Part shown: positions 8,066 to 16,848 of the stretch, piece by piece | Position numbering within the stretch: position 1 is the stretch's first letter | How the letters are laid out: each line of letters begins with the position of its first letter | Source: Nitrospira sp. | GTDB taxonomy: Bacteria; Nitrospirota; Nitrospiria; Nitrospirales; Nitrospiraceae | NCBI GenBank assembly: GCA_024330945.1 | Contig: JANDJJ010000015.1 | Span: 1 to 34,245, forward strand | Length of the DNA stretch: 34,245 nt | Reading direction: 5' to 3' | Notes under the pieces: model-generated | Database searches by the model: none | Seen by the model: only the letters and a program-made list of their open reading frames with translations | What the model was told of the DNA's origin: nothing | Program-made: the position numbers and the translations under genes

Positions 8066-8479
8066 ATGATGAAGAGGATACGGCAGAAAAAAGGGATGAC
8101 CGCCGTTTTCTGCTGGTTGCTGGCGGCGCAATTCATGGGGAACGGCGTTCACCCCAGTTCGGCACAAGAGAACGTGCTGGCGTTTGCCGTGGTCATGGCC
8201 CCCCCGACGGACAAGGCGCATATCGCGGCAAGGGTCTCGATCGAAAACGTCGTAGAAGACCTCGTGCTTCTCCCGACGGACCAGGTTCTCTCCAATCCGA
8301 TCTGGAAAAAATTGGAGATCTGCCATGCTCTAAAATTGGAAGGGCACAGGCTCAAGGAGGGGTTTCGCGTCACCTGGGTGCGAGTCCTTGACAGCGCGAT
8401 GCTGCCGATGGTGTTGCAAGGAGTCGCCGGAGATTGTCTGTTGAAAAAAGCGCTGGAGATCGCCCCGTTTGTGGATTAG
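8066..8479 (+). CDS. Exported protein of unknown function
   Basis: About 137 aa from the ATG at 8066; the reading frame is open upstream (ATG at 8054, GTG at 8003) and no start has a strong ribosome-binding site, so the N-terminus is uncertain. The N-terminal part MMKRIRQKKGMTAVFCWLLAAQFMGNGVHPSSAQE reads as a Sec signal peptide (basic n-region, hydrophobic core, cleavage near SSA-Q). The mature part is about 100 aa with two Cys (EICHALK, VAGDCLL) that might form a disulphide in the periplasm. No family is recognised. Its stop overlaps that of the zinc-ribbon gene on the other strand. Confidence 0.65.
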   Translation: MMKRIRQKKGMTAVFCWLLAAQFMGNGVHPSSAQENVLAFAVVMAPPTDKAHIAARVSIENVVEDLVLLPTDQVLSNPIWKKLEICHALKLEGHRLKEGFRVTWVRVLDSAMLPMVLQGVAGDCLLKKALEIAPFVD

Positions 8480-8844
8480 CGTCTGCATTCCGGGCAGAGC
8501 GCCGGTTCTTGGTCGGAATCGGCCTCTTCCCTGGTCAGCGGAAACAATATCTCGCAGGAGCGACAGGGGCGAATTTCAAAATAGGCCACACCCTGCTCAT
8601 CGATTTCAGTGGGGAGCAAGAGCTCGATCGGATCGTAGCCGACGATTCCGCCGTCGCCAAACTTGACGAGGGCGATTCGATCGTTGAATCCTTCAAAAAC
8701 GGCTTCTTGTCCACGCCGATTGAGCAGATGTCCGAGCACAAAAACCGGCTGGCCCTTTCGTTTGATGCGGAGGTCTCTGAGCGTATGCTGCGACGACGTC
8801 GCGCAGGAATATCGACCTGATGAACTGGTTCCGGCCCACGGCAT
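8476..8844 (-). CDS. Zinc-ribbon protein of unknown function
   Basis: 122 aa in the longest frame. The middle (about 30-90) looks like a small beta-rich domain (KGQPVFVLGHLLNRRGQEAV, IALVKFGDGGIVGYDPIELLLP). The C-terminus holds a treble-clef or zinc-ribbon-like Cys pattern: C94-x2-C97 and C117-x2-C120. The real start could be internal, since the first 25 residues are low-quality and no strong ribosome-binding site precedes the ATG. The stop codon overlaps the convergent exported-protein gene by a few bases. The function is unknown; the domain arrangement suggests a small nucleic-acid- or protein-binding factor. Confidence 0.68.
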   Translation of the reverse strand: MPWAGTSSSGRYSCATSSQHTLRDLRIKRKGQPVFVLGHLLNRRGQEAVFEGFNDRIALVKFGDGGIVGYDPIELLLPTEIDEQGVAYFEIRPCRSCEILFPLTREEADSDQEPALCPECRR

Positions 8845-8946
8845 GCGCCAAATCTCGACACAGTCAGTAGATGAATCGGATACGGGAGCATCTAATCACA
8901 GCCGTCAAAAATCCGTCAAGACGGACCACTCACCAAGGAGTCATAC

Positions 8947-9297
8947 ATGGCCAAGATCACCATTTATCACAAACCGACCTGCAGCACCTGCCGGGAAGCG
9001 ATCCGGCTTCTGAAAGACAGCGGCGAATCCTTCACGGCGATCAACTATTACGAACAGCCGTTTGATAAAAAACAGCTCAAGGCCCTTCTCAACAAAGCGG
9101 GACTGTCTCCGAAGGACGTGCTGCGAACGAAAGAGGACGTGTATAAGGAGCTCGGATTGGCCAAGAACACTCTCACGGACGATGAGTTGATCGAGCTGAT
9201 GGTGAAGCACCCGGATTTGATCCAGCGCCCACTCGTTGAAAAAGGCGACGAGGCGATCCTCGCCAGGCCTGCTGAATCAATCAAAAAATTACTGTAA
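8947..9297 (+). CDS. arsC: ArsC-family reductase (glutaredoxin-dependent arsenate reductase type)
   Basis: 116-aa thioredoxin-fold protein of the ArsC/Spx/YffB family. The N-terminus ITIYHKPTCSTCREA places the catalytic Cys at residue 12, and Arg60 (DVLRTKE), Arg94 (IQRPLV) and Arg107 (LARPAE) fall at the positions of the arsenate-binding arginines of the R773 ArsC. This makes an arsenate reductase more likely than a Spx-type regulator. A second Cys (C15) creates a CxxC that classical ArsC lacks. The start has AAGGAG 6 nt upstream. No arsR, arsB or acr3 is adjacent, so a role in arsenate detoxification is inferred only from the residues. Confidence 0.85.
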   Translation: MAKITIYHKPTCSTCREAIRLLKDSGESFTAINYYEQPFDKKQLKALLNKAGLSPKDVLRTKEDVYKELGLAKNTLTDDELIELMVKHPDLIQRPLVEKGDEAILARPAESIKKLL

Positions 9298-9308
9298 GGG
9301 CGGGCGTA

Positions 9309-9333
9309 TTCTCCTCCGCGCAGCGGCGGAGAA
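9309..9333. other. Hairpin downstream of arsC
   Basis: An 11-bp stem with one mismatch (TTCTCCTCCGC / GCGGCGGAGAA) and a 3-nt loop lies just after the arsC stop. No U-tract follows on either strand, so it is not a classical intrinsic terminator; it may protect the mRNA end. The remaining 190 bp up to 9525 hold nothing I recognise. Confidence 0.4.
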
Positions 9334-9525
9334 AGAACAAAGAGTATCGGTCGGCCTTTTCCATTTCGAAAATCATGGAGAACGCCGTCCGGCCATGGCG
9401 CGAGCCGCTCAGGTCATCTAAGGAACCGATGCACACGCGGCTCGTCAAGGCGACTGAAGCAGATGCGGGAAACCAGGGGAAACACCTGCCCGAATTCCAT
9501 AAAAACACATTGACCTCGTTTGAGC

Positions 9526-10734
9526 TTACCGTTCGCTCTCCATCGGTATCCGAACGCAGGACACCGCTCCGGTGAGAGGATCGGTCTTCACGGCCAGCTT
9601 TCCATCCAACACATCAAGGAGCAGATCCCCGACCAACGATTTCCTCCACCCTTTAAGGAGGGGAAGATCCATCGACGCGCGATTCACCTTTGCTTCCGCC
9701 AATGCCTGCAAGTCGGTCGTCGTCCCCAACATGGCGGGAGCGATGTCTTCCTGCGCGGCGCGGGCCTTGAGCACCGCTTGCAGCAATTCCAACAGCCCAG
9801 CTGATTCCGGCTCGGGCTTTCGTTCTCTGGGGACTTCGGGCCACTCGGAAGCGGGCAGCGCCAACGCCGCGCCGATGACGGCCAACAGCGCCTCGCCGTT
9901 GCGGTTGACTTCCGATTCGTGCACGCCGCGGACGCTCCGCAGTTCCTGAACCGTGCTCGGGGGACGCCGTGCCAATTGAAGCAAGACCTCGTCCCGCATC
10001 ACGCGGCTCCTCGGACTGTTGCGGCGTTTGGCTTCGTCCTCCCTCCAAGCCGCCAAGGCCCGGAGCACGGCCGCCGACTTGGGCTTGAGGGTGTCCCACC
10101 CCCGTACCCGCTGATAGCGCGCGTGAGGATCTCGCCGCATGTCTCCGACGGCCGACTCCAGACGGGAAAATTCTTCAACGGCCCACTCAAGCCTGCCGAA
10201 TTTGGAGAGTCGGGCGCGAAGGTGATCATAGATCGCCAGCAGATAGGTCACGTCGTCGAGCGCATAGGCCAATTGATCATGGGACAGAGGGCGGGCGCTC
10301 CAATTGGTGAACGTGTGCGCCTTGTCCAGCTTGGCGCCGTGAACCCGCTGAACAAGACTGGCATAGGCGACCTGCGCCCCGTATCCCACCATCGCGGCGG
10401 CGATCTGCGTGTCGAAAAACGGCTTCGGGATGCGCCCGGCGTGGACCGCAAACAAATCCAAATCCTGTCGGCCCGCGTGGACGACCTTTTCAATGTCCGG
10501 GTCGCAGAGGATTTCCCAGAAGAGATCCAGCGCGTTGCCGGCTTGAACGGCCGGAAAGTCGATCACCGCTGCGACGTCGTCCGTGGCGACCTGAATCAGC
10601 TCGAGCTTGGGTACGAAACTGTCTTCGCCGACGAATTCGGTATCCAGGGCGAGCCGGGAGCTGTCCTGCAATCGCTCGCAGAACTCACGCAATGCTTTGG
10701 CGCTCGAAATGTAATAAGGAGGGTGTATCGCCAT
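9526..10734 (-). CDS. rnd: Ribonuclease D (DEDDy 3'-5' exoribonuclease with C-terminal HRDC region)
   Basis: Trims 3' ends of tRNA precursors and other structured RNAs; 402 aa. The exonuclease domain (about 1-175) shows all DEDDy residues: Asp31 and Glu33 in LALDTEFVGED, Asp91 in HAGRQDLDLF, and Tyr157 and Asp161 in YALDDVTYLLAIY. An HRDC-type helical domain follows (about 215-290; AWREDEAKRRNSPRSRVMRD...) and a second helical region reaches the C-terminus (LPLLKGWRKSLVGDLLLDVLDGK). The length fits RNase D. It lies 12 bp after the J-domain gene on the same strand and is probably cotranscribed with it. Confidence 0.94.
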   Translation of the reverse strand: MAIHPPYYISSAKALREFCERLQDSSRLALDTEFVGEDSFVPKLELIQVATDDVAAVIDFPAVQAGNALDLFWEILCDPDIEKVVHAGRQDLDLFAVHAGRIPKPFFDTQIAAAMVGYGAQVAYASLVQRVHGAKLDKAHTFTNWSARPLSHDQLAYALDDVTYLLAIYDHLRARLSKFGRLEWAVEEFSRLESAVGDMRRDPHARYQRVRGWDTLKPKSAAVLRALAAWREDEAKRRNSPRSRVMRDEVLLQLARRPPSTVQELRSVRGVHESEVNRNGEALLAVIGAALALPASEWPEVPRERKPEPESAGLLELLQAVLKARAAQEDIAPAMLGTTTDLQALAEAKVNRASMDLPLLKGWRKSLVGDLLLDVLDGKLAVKTDPLTGAVSCVRIPMESER

Positions 10735-10746
10735 GAGCCCGTGACG

Positions 10747-11382
10747 TTATTCGAACGGATTATACGGACGATCGGGCGGACGCAGAGGATCGACGTTGCT
10801 CAAACTCAAATACTCTTTCAAAAATTGATACGCTTCCAGGATGCGGCGCAGCTCAGGCTCGGAGCTGCGATCGCCGTTGTTGGCATCGGGGTGCAACTGC
10901 TTCGCCTTTGTTCGAAACGCGGCCGTCACGTCGGCGAGGGAACTGCCGAACTCCACCCCCATGACGGCATAAGCGTCCATGGCCGTATGAATACCGCCTC
11001 CGGAATGGTCCGAGACCGCGCCGCTGTTTCCGCCGGAAGCTTTCAACATATCGGCAAGGTTGAGCTTTTTTCGCCGTCGCCTGGGTCGCTCCCTGATCTC
11101 GCTATCGAACTCATCCCAGCGGTCTTCAACAAATTCCAGCCGTGACTCCAGACGCATCGCTCCGGACAGGTCCCGGATCGCATCCAGTTCCTCTTCGATT
11201 TCGGCAAGGGATCGGATGATCTCCTCCAGCCCTTGCTCGACCCGAAAAAATCCATCGACCCGCTCCTCCATCATCACCTCGACGGCCACATCCAGACTTT
11301 CTTCCGTCTTGGAACGCAGTGATCCGATCCGGTTCTGCATCCCTTGACGGAATTTAAGATATTTGCTCATTGAAAACGGCAT
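10747..11382 (-). CDS. Protein with C-terminal J-domain (DnaJ-like co-chaperone)
   Basis: 211 aa. The first 110 residues are helical and acidic (EESLDVAVEVMMEERVDGFF..., EEIIRSLAEIEEELDAIRDL) and probably form a coiled coil. A basic stretch follows (RERPRRRRKKLN), then a Ser/Gly linker. The C-terminal part (about 135-195) is a J-domain, DAYAVMGVEFGSSLADVTAAFR...KQLHPDANNGD, with the essential HPD tripeptide that stimulates Hsp70 ATPase. There is no G/F-rich region or zinc domain, so it is a class III J-protein whose N-terminal part should choose the client. Starts at 11382 or 11370 are possible; a predicted extended -10 box about 26 nt upstream favours 11382. Confidence 0.85.
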   Translation of the reverse strand: MPFSMSKYLKFRQGMQNRIGSLRSKTEESLDVAVEVMMEERVDGFFRVEQGLEEIIRSLAEIEEELDAIRDLSGAMRLESRLEFVEDRWDEFDSEIRERPRRRRKKLNLADMLKASGGNSGAVSDHSGGGIHTAMDAYAVMGVEFGSSLADVTAAFRTKAKQLHPDANNGDRSSEPELRRILEAYQFLKEYLSLSNVDPLRPPDRPYNPFE

Positions 11383-11407
11383 CGCTCAACTCACCGGTAG
11401 CTGGTGC

Positions 11408-11416
11408 ATTGTAGCA
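11408..11416 (-). promoter_or_regulatory. Extended -10 promoter for the J-domain/rnd genes
   Basis: On the minus strand TGC-TACAAT is a good extended -10 element (5/6 match plus TGN) placed about 26 nt before the J-domain gene start. No -35 like TTGACA is present at the usual distance. The box is inside a small GTGC...GCAC inverted repeat. Confidence 0.4.
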
Positions 11417-11421
11417 CAGCG

Positions 11422-11458
11422 GGAAGGAGGTCCTGAAGAACCGGTCGGACCTCTTTCC
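11422..11458. other. Long stem-loop between malic enzyme and J-domain genes
   Basis: Two 12-bp arms (GGAAGGAGGTCC and GGACCTCTTTCC) pair fully if one G-U is allowed, with a 13-nt loop. There is no U-tract, so it may be a factor-dependent terminator or mRNA-end structure of the malic enzyme transcript. Confidence 0.4.
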
Positions 11459-11495
11459 TGCGACAACAGAGCAGCCGTCAGACCGATGCAGAGGC

Positions 11496-12980
11496 TTACC
11501 CTGCACCGGCATCAGGCTCGTCGCTGATCTTGGCGCGCCTTCTGGCAACACCCGTCCGCCTGGCGGCAATGGCCACGGCGCGAGCCACTCTCGGCACGAC
11601 CGTTTTGTCAAAGAGGCTGGGAATAATGTATTCCTCGCCCAATGCCCCGTCGGGAACGGACCCGGCAATGGCATGGGCGGCCGCCAGTTTCATGGCCTCA
11701 TTGATTTCGCGAGCCTGAACATCGAGGGCTCCCCGAAAGATACCGGGGAAGGCGAGCGCGTTATTGATCTGATTGGGAAAATCGGATCGGCCGGTAGCGA
11801 AAATGCGGCAATGCGACCGGGCGAGTTCGGGTGGAACTTCAGGGTCGGGATTCGCCATGGCAAACACGATCCGACCCGGCGCCATGACGTCAAGATCCTC
11901 GGCGCGTAGGATATTTCCCGCTGATACACCGATAAAGACATCGGCGCCCTTCAAGGCATCGCGCAAAGAACCTTGGGGACTGTTCGGAGTCAGACACGCG
12001 GTGAGGTCGGCCCGGCACTCCTGCAACGTGGCAGCATCACCCTTCAGAATAATTCCTTGTTTGTCGCACCCCACCAGATGCGAAACGCCGGCCGCCAGCA
12101 ACATGCGGCAGCAGGCCATGCCGGCCGCCCCCAAGCCGTTCACGACGATGCGCACGTCCTCCAACCGTTTTCCTGTCACCCGCAATGCGTTGGTCAACGC
12201 AGCCAGCACGACGACGGCCGTGCCGTGTTGATCATCGTGCATGACCGGGATCTCGAGCGATTGCTTAAGCCGCCGTTCTATCTCGAAACAACGGGGCGCG
12301 CTGATGTCTTCCAAATTCACAGCGCCGAAACCGGGCGCGATACCTTCCACGATGCGGACGATCTCATCAGGATCCTGCGTGTTGAGACACAGGGGCCAGG
12401 CATCGATACCGGCTAATTCCTTGAACAACATTACCTTGCCTTCCATCACGGGGAGCGCCGCTTCCGGACCGAGATTGCCCAGCCCCAACACCGCCGAGCC
12501 GTCCGTCACGACCGCCACGCTGTTGCCCTTGCTCGTAAAGACGTAGGCCTTAGCCGGATCCTGCGCGACAGCGGCGGCGACGCGGCCCACTCCCGGCGTG
12601 TAGACCATCGAAAGCGCATGTCTGGTTTTGACGGGCACCTTGCCCTCCACCCGAATTTTCCCGCCGAGATGGAGCAGAAAAATACGATCGGACGCCGAGA
12701 TCACCTCAACGTCCGGCAACAGACGCAGCCGATCCAACACCCGTTCGCCGTGCGCCTCGTTTTGCACGTCGAAGGTGATGTCCCGGACCAGGCTGGTTTT
12801 CGTCGCCGACACCAGATCGACGGCCCCGAGGTTCGCTTGCTCCTCGGCCAAAAGCGTCGCCACTCTGGCAAAGACGCCGGGTTGGTTGGCCAATTCCAAC
12901 CTGACGGTGAGGCGATAGGAGGAGAGATCGTCTTCGATCACGGGGACCCTGCCTCCCTGTTCTCTTATCAAGCCTACCAT
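11496..12980 (-). CDS. NAD(P)-dependent malic enzyme with N-terminal ACT domain
   Basis: Oxidative decarboxylation of malate to pyruvate with NAD(P)H; 494 aa. An ACT regulatory domain (about 21-100, YRLTVRLELANQPGVFARVATLLAEEQANLGAVD...) precedes the catalytic part. That part has the Tyr-containing SMVYTPGVG, the Lys-containing FTSKGNSVAVVTDGSAVLGLGNLGPEAALPVMEGK region, the metal-binding EDISAPRCFEIE and HDDQHGTAVV segments, and a Rossmann motif (VNGLGAAGMACC). The ACT domain suggests allosteric control by a small molecule, often an amino acid. Cofactor preference is not evident. The start is uncertain: the ATG at 12980 lacks a clear ribosome-binding site, and a downstream GTG before VIEDDLSSYRLTV follows GGGAGG. 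Confidence 0.93.
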   Translation of the reverse strand: MVGLIREQGGRVPVIEDDLSSYRLTVRLELANQPGVFARVATLLAEEQANLGAVDLVSATKTSLVRDITFDVQNEAHGERVLDRLRLLPDVEVISASDRIFLLHLGGKIRVEGKVPVKTRHALSMVYTPGVGRVAAAVAQDPAKAYVFTSKGNSVAVVTDGSAVLGLGNLGPEAALPVMEGKVMLFKELAGIDAWPLCLNTQDPDEIVRIVEGIAPGFGAVNLEDISAPRCFEIERRLKQSLEIPVMHDDQHGTAVVVLAALTNALRVTGKRLEDVRIVVNGLGAAGMACCRMLLAAGVSHLVGCDKQGIILKGDAATLQECRADLTACLTPNSPQGSLRDALKGADVFIGVSAGNILRAEDLDVMAPGRIVFAMANPDPEVPPELARSHCRIFATGRSDFPNQINNALAFPGIFRGALDVQAREINEAMKLAAAHAIAGSVPDGALGEEYIIPSLFDKTVVPRVARAVAIAARRTGVARRRAKISDEPDAGAG

Positions 12981-13099
12981 AAATCAAGGCCGATCAAGGC
13001 GATCCTCTGACGGAGTCGAATCGCGGTTCAGTCATCGGTCAGTTGTCATCGATCGCGGTACCCTCCTGTGACAGAGTACGGAGCGTCCGCTTCCCCTCA

Positions 13100-13129
13100 T
13101 TGACGCTGTTCCCGTCACGGTGCTAGGGT
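13100..13129 (+). promoter_or_regulatory. Promoter-like element upstream of the DUF255-AKR gene
   Basis: TTGACG (13100-13105), an 18-bp spacer and TAGGGT (13124-13129) lie directly before the ATG at 13135. If used, the start would be at about the start codon, giving a leaderless or near-leaderless mRNA. The same pair of boxes is found upstream of ppx. Confidence 0.35.
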
Positions 13130-13134
13130 GCGCC

Positions 13135-16100
13135 ATGTCTTCGAGCTCGAAACGGCCTAATCGCCTCATTCACGAAACCAGCCCGTACCTCCTTCAACAC
13201 GCCTATAACCCCGTGGATTGGTACCCGTGGGGCCCGGAGGCGCTCAAAGCCGCCAAGGATACCAACCGGCCCATCCTCCTTTCGATCGGCTATTCCGCTT
13301 GCCACTGGTGTCACGTCATGGAACGGGAATCGTTCGAAAACGAAGCGATCGCCGAGATCATGAACCGCGATTTCATCTGCATCAAGGTCGATCGCGAAGA
13401 GCGACCCGATTTGGACGAGATCTACATGCAGGCCACCGTCGCCATGAACCACGGCAACGGCGGATGGCCGATGACCGTCTTTTTGACTCCCGGCCAAGAA
13501 CCGTTTTTTGCCGGCACCTACTTTCCGCCGGAAGATCGATGGGGACGGCCTGGTTTCGGCACCGTGCTCAAACATATCGCCGAGGCCTGGAAAACCAATT
13601 CGGCGGACATCCACGCCCAAGCCCGAACGTTGACGGAACGGTTGAAACAAGCCGGTCGGGTTCCCCCTCCGATTTCCGTCGGCGAAACGGCCCTGGAGGA
13701 AGCCGTTGCGCAATTCAAAGAAGAATTCGATAAAACCTACGGCGGCTTCGGTTCCGCGCCGAAGTTTCCACCCGCTACGGGGTTGTCCCTCCTTCTGCGC
13801 TGCCACCGTCGATCGGGGGACGTACAGACTCTGGCCATGGTCACCAAAACGCTCGATATGATGGCGGCCGGAGGGATCTACGACCACATCGGCGGAGGGT
13901 TCGCCCGTTATTCGACCGACAACCGTTGGCTCGTGCCTCACTTCGAGAAGATGCTGTACGACAACGCACTGCTCGCTCGGGTCTACGTCGAAGCCTACCA
14001 GGTGACCCGCAAATCCCTCTACCGCCACGTGGCCGCGGAAATTCTTGACTACATCCTCCGAGAGATGACCGGTCCCGAAGGAGGATTTTACTCCGCCACC
14101 GACGCCGACTCGGAAGGAGTCGAAGGGAAATTCTTCGTCTGGACTCCGGCGGAAGTCTCGGCGGCGGTCGAGGACCAGGAGGAGGCCAAACGATTTTGCG
14201 CCCTCTACGACATCACCGACGAAGGCAACTGGGAACACAAGAACATCCCCAACCGCCTTCGCCCCATCGAAGATGTCGCCAAGCACCTGAACGTCACGCC
14301 CGACGAATTGTTGGAAACGGCGGCTCGCGTGAAGCCGGTCCTCTATCAAGCCCGCCAACGGCGCATCCCGCCGGCGTTGGACGACAAAGTCATCACCGCT
14401 TGGAACGGGATGATGATCTCGGCCTTCGCTGAGGCGGCACGGGTGTTTGGAAACCGCCGGTACCTGGAAGCGGCCGAACGGGCGGCGGATTTTCTTCTTC
14501 GAACCCACACCAAACCGGACGGTCGCCTCCTGCGAACGTCCCGGACCGGGCGTGCACATTTGAACGCTTATCTGGAGGACTATGCCTACCTGGCGGAGGG
14601 ATTGCTCGATCTGTATGAAGCGGGGGCGGATGAACGATACCTCCGAGCGGCGGCACGGTTGGCCGAGCTTCTTTTGAAGGATTTCCACGACGACACGCAG
14701 GGCGGATTCTTTACCACGGCGACAGAGCATGAATCTCTGATCCTTCGGACCCGCGAAGGGCATGACGGCGCGACTCCTAGCGCCAACGCCGTCGCCGCCT
14801 CAGCCCTGGCCCGCCTGTCGTTTCACTTCGACCGGCAGGACTGGCGCGAAGCGGCCGTCGGTGCCATCCGCGCGTACGGACGGCAAATCTCCCGCTATCC
14901 CAAGGCCTTCGCCAAAACCCTGTCGGTCGTCGATTTTTTAATCGAAGGACCGGTGGAACTGGCGTTCGTCGGTGAAGACCGCCAGGAAGGGTTGCGTGCC
15001 CTCCGTCAGGCCGTGGCGGAAATTTATCTCCCCAATCGCATCATCGCCACGCTCGCTCCCGGCGCAACCGCTTCGTTACCGCTGCTTCAGGGCAAGCGGC
15101 CCGTTGACGGCAAAGCGGCTCTCTATGTCTGCCGCCAGTTCTGTTGTCTCGCGCCGATCACGGACCCACACGACGTTCGCCATACATTGGAGTCGCCCGG
15201 GGGCGCGACCGAACGACGCGGCCGCGAACCCAAAATCCTCAAAGCCGCCGCTTTGGCCGGTTGCGCCACCGTCGAAGGGACCGCATCGTACGCGGCCCGC
15301 GTCATCGGGCGAACCGGCGACTCATCGTTGGCCAATGGGTTCACCACCTTCGGCGCCACGGGACTCACGACGACCCGCTTGGGATTCGGCACCTACCGGG
15401 TTCACACCCAGGAACCCGATCATCGAGAAGCCCTCAAGAAGGCCTTGCGCACCTCGTGCAATCTCATCGACACCTCGACCAATTATATGGACGGTGACAG
15501 CGAACGGCTGGTGGGCTCCGTCCTGGCGGAGCTGATTACGGCGGGAGACTTGCGACGGGAAGAAGTGATCATTGTCTCCAAAATCGGCTACATCCAAGGA
15601 CAAACCTTGAAATACGCCGAGATCCGAGAGCGATCGGGCCATCCCTACCCCGACACAGTGAAATATGGCGAGGGTATCTGGCACTCGATCCACCCGGAAT
15701 TCCTGGCCGATCAATTGACTCTATCATTGGATCGTCTGGGATTGTCGGCCTTGGATGTGTGCCTGTTGCATAACCCGGAATATTTTTTGTTGGACATGGC
15801 GCGACAGGGTGAACGTGACCGGACTGCGCTGCGCAAGACGTTCTACAGCCGGATTCAACAGGCCTTCGTGTATTTGGAATCACAAGTGGCGGCGGGGCGT
15901 CTCCAGTGGTACGGAGTTTCGTCGAACACGCTGGCATCCCATCCTGACGAGCTTGAGACGGTTTCGCTGGCTTCACTGCTGGAGGCCGCGCAGGCCGCGG
16001 CCCATTCGATCGGCTCCCGAACGCACCATTTCCGAATCATTCAATTCCCGATGAACCTGTTTGAGTCCGGCGGAACTCTGACGCCGAATACAGGCCTATC

Positions 16101-16815
16101 CAATGGGCTGACTGTTCTGGAACTGGCTCAAGAGACCGGCCTTGCCGTGCTCGTCAACCGTCCTCTCAACGCCGTGCCGACCCCACAGGGGGGCCTCGTG
16201 CGGTTGGCGGACCTCCCCCTCGATGACTCCGACATCGACGTGGACCGACGGCTTGACGCTGTCGGCGCGATCGAGCAAGAATATCGCGACTCGATTGCAC
16301 CGTGGCTCCAATCCGCCGGCCGAGGCGCGATGCCGGCGGACTTGTTCAATTGGTCTCAGGAATTACGGCGCCTACGCCCGCTGATCCGCGGGCTCGAAGA
16401 GTGGGAACAGATAGAGCAGCAGGGCGTCATTCCGCAAATCAACCGATCGGTGCAGCTCTTGTCGCGGCAGGTGACGGACGCGATGACGGAACAATGGGTA
16501 TCGTGGCGTGATCGGTACGCGGAGGAACTGAACGTTCTCTTGCGCGGCCTGCGGAAGGAGGCGACCGAGCGAAGCCGATCGAGAACCGCCGCAATCGCGC
16601 AGGCCACCGACCCATTGATACCGGAGAGTCGGCGATCCGAATCTCTCTCGCGCAAAGCGCTCTGGATCACGGCCGGCACGCCGGGCGTCACGTGCGTCTT
16701 AAACGGCATGCGAACACCGCACTACGTCGATGATTCTCTGGAAGTACTCAAATGGGAACGGTTCTCGGATAGCCGAGCGGTGTATCAACGGCTCAAATCC
16801 ATGTCCATCCAATAA
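13135..16815 (+). CDS. Fusion: DUF255/YyaL thioredoxin-like protein + aldo/keto reductase
   Basis: 1226 aa in one uninterrupted frame. Residues 1-690 form a complete DUF255 protein (YyaL/SPATA20 type). An N-terminal thioredoxin-like domain has the CHWC motif (Cys56, Cys59) in [17 protein letters not shown] and [14 protein letters not shown] six-hairpin glycosidase-like alpha/alpha barrel follows ([48 protein letters not shown]). After a linker of about 55 residues, residues 745-1226 are an aldo/keto reductase: LGFGTYRV, then the tetrad Asp779 and Tyr784 ([10 protein letters not shown]), Lys816 (VSKIG) and His879 (LLHNPEY). The reaction of DUF255 proteins is unsettled; the AKR half should reduce a carbonyl with NADPH. 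No internal ribosome-binding site is seen before the AKR part. The ATG was preferred over an upstream GTG at 13120. Confidence 0.9.
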   Translation: MSSSSKRPNRLIHETSPYLLQHAYNPVDWYPWGPEALKAAKDTNRPILLSIGYSACHWCHVMERESFENEAIAEIMNRDFICIKVDREERPDLDEIYMQATVAMNHGNGGWPMTVFLTPGQEPFFAGTYFPPEDRWGRPGFGTVLKHIAEAWKTNSADIHAQARTLTERLKQAGRVPPPISVGETALEEAVAQFKEEFDKTYGGFGSAPKFPPATGLSLLLRCHRRSGDVQTLAMVTKTLDMMAAGGIYDHIGGGFARYSTDNRWLVPHFEKMLYDNALLARVYVEAYQVTRKSLYRHVAAEILDYILREMTGPEGGFYSATDADSEGVEGKFFVWTPAEVSAAVEDQEEAKRFCALYDITDEGNWEHKNIPNRLRPIEDVAKHLNVTPDELLETAARVKPVLYQARQRRIPPALDDKVITAWNGMMISAFAEAARVFGNRRYLEAAERAADFLLRTHTKPDGRLLRTSRTGRAHLNAYLEDYAYLAEGLLDLYEAGADERYLRAAARLAELLLKDFHDDTQGGFFTTATEHESLILRTREGHDGATPSANAVAASALARLSFHFDRQDWREAAVGAIRAYGRQISRYPKAFAKTLSVVDFLIEGPVELAFVGEDRQEGLRALRQAVAEIYLPNRIIATLAPGATASLPLLQGKRPVDGKAALYVCRQFCCLAPITDPHDVRHTLESPGGATERRGREPKILKAAALAGCATVEGTASYAARVIGRTGDSSLANGFTTFGATGLTTTRLGFGTYRVHTQEPDHREALKKALRTSCNLIDTSTNYMDGDSERLVGSVLAELITAGDLRREEVIIVSKIGYIQGQTLKYAEIRERSGHPYPDTVKYGEGIWHSIHPEFLADQLTLSLDRLGLSALDVCLLHNPEYFLLDMARQGERDRTALRKTFYSRIQQAFVYLESQVAAGRLQWYGVSSNTLASHPDELETVSLASLLEAAQAAAHSIGSRTHHFRIIQFPMNLFESGGTLTPNTGLSNGLTVLELAQETGLAVLVNRPLNAVPTPQGGLVRLADLPLDDSDIDVDRRLDAVGAIEQEYRDSIAPWLQSAGRGAMPADLFNWSQELRRLRPLIRGLEEWEQIEQQGVIPQINRSVQLLSRQVTDAMTEQWVSWRDRYAEELNVLLRGLRKEATERSRSRTAAIAQATDPLIPESRRSESLSRKALWITAGTPGVTCVLNGMRTPHYVDDSLEVLKWERFSDSRAVYQRLKSMSIQ

Positions 16816-16848
16816 ACACCATGCCGTTTTAACGAGGAGGGAGGGTTT

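Noticed and set aside
11422-11458. Long hairpin as a rho-independent terminator
   Set aside because: The stem is strong but neither strand has a U-tract after it, so I list it only as a stem-loop.
13123-14763. 546-codon open frame antisense to the DUF255 domain
   Set aside because: Shadow of a conserved coding frame on the other strand; no recognisable domain.
15200-15370. Frameshift or stop that would separate DUF255 from the aldo/keto reductase
   Set aside because: The frame reads through without interruption, and no ribosome-binding site with a start codon precedes the AKR part.
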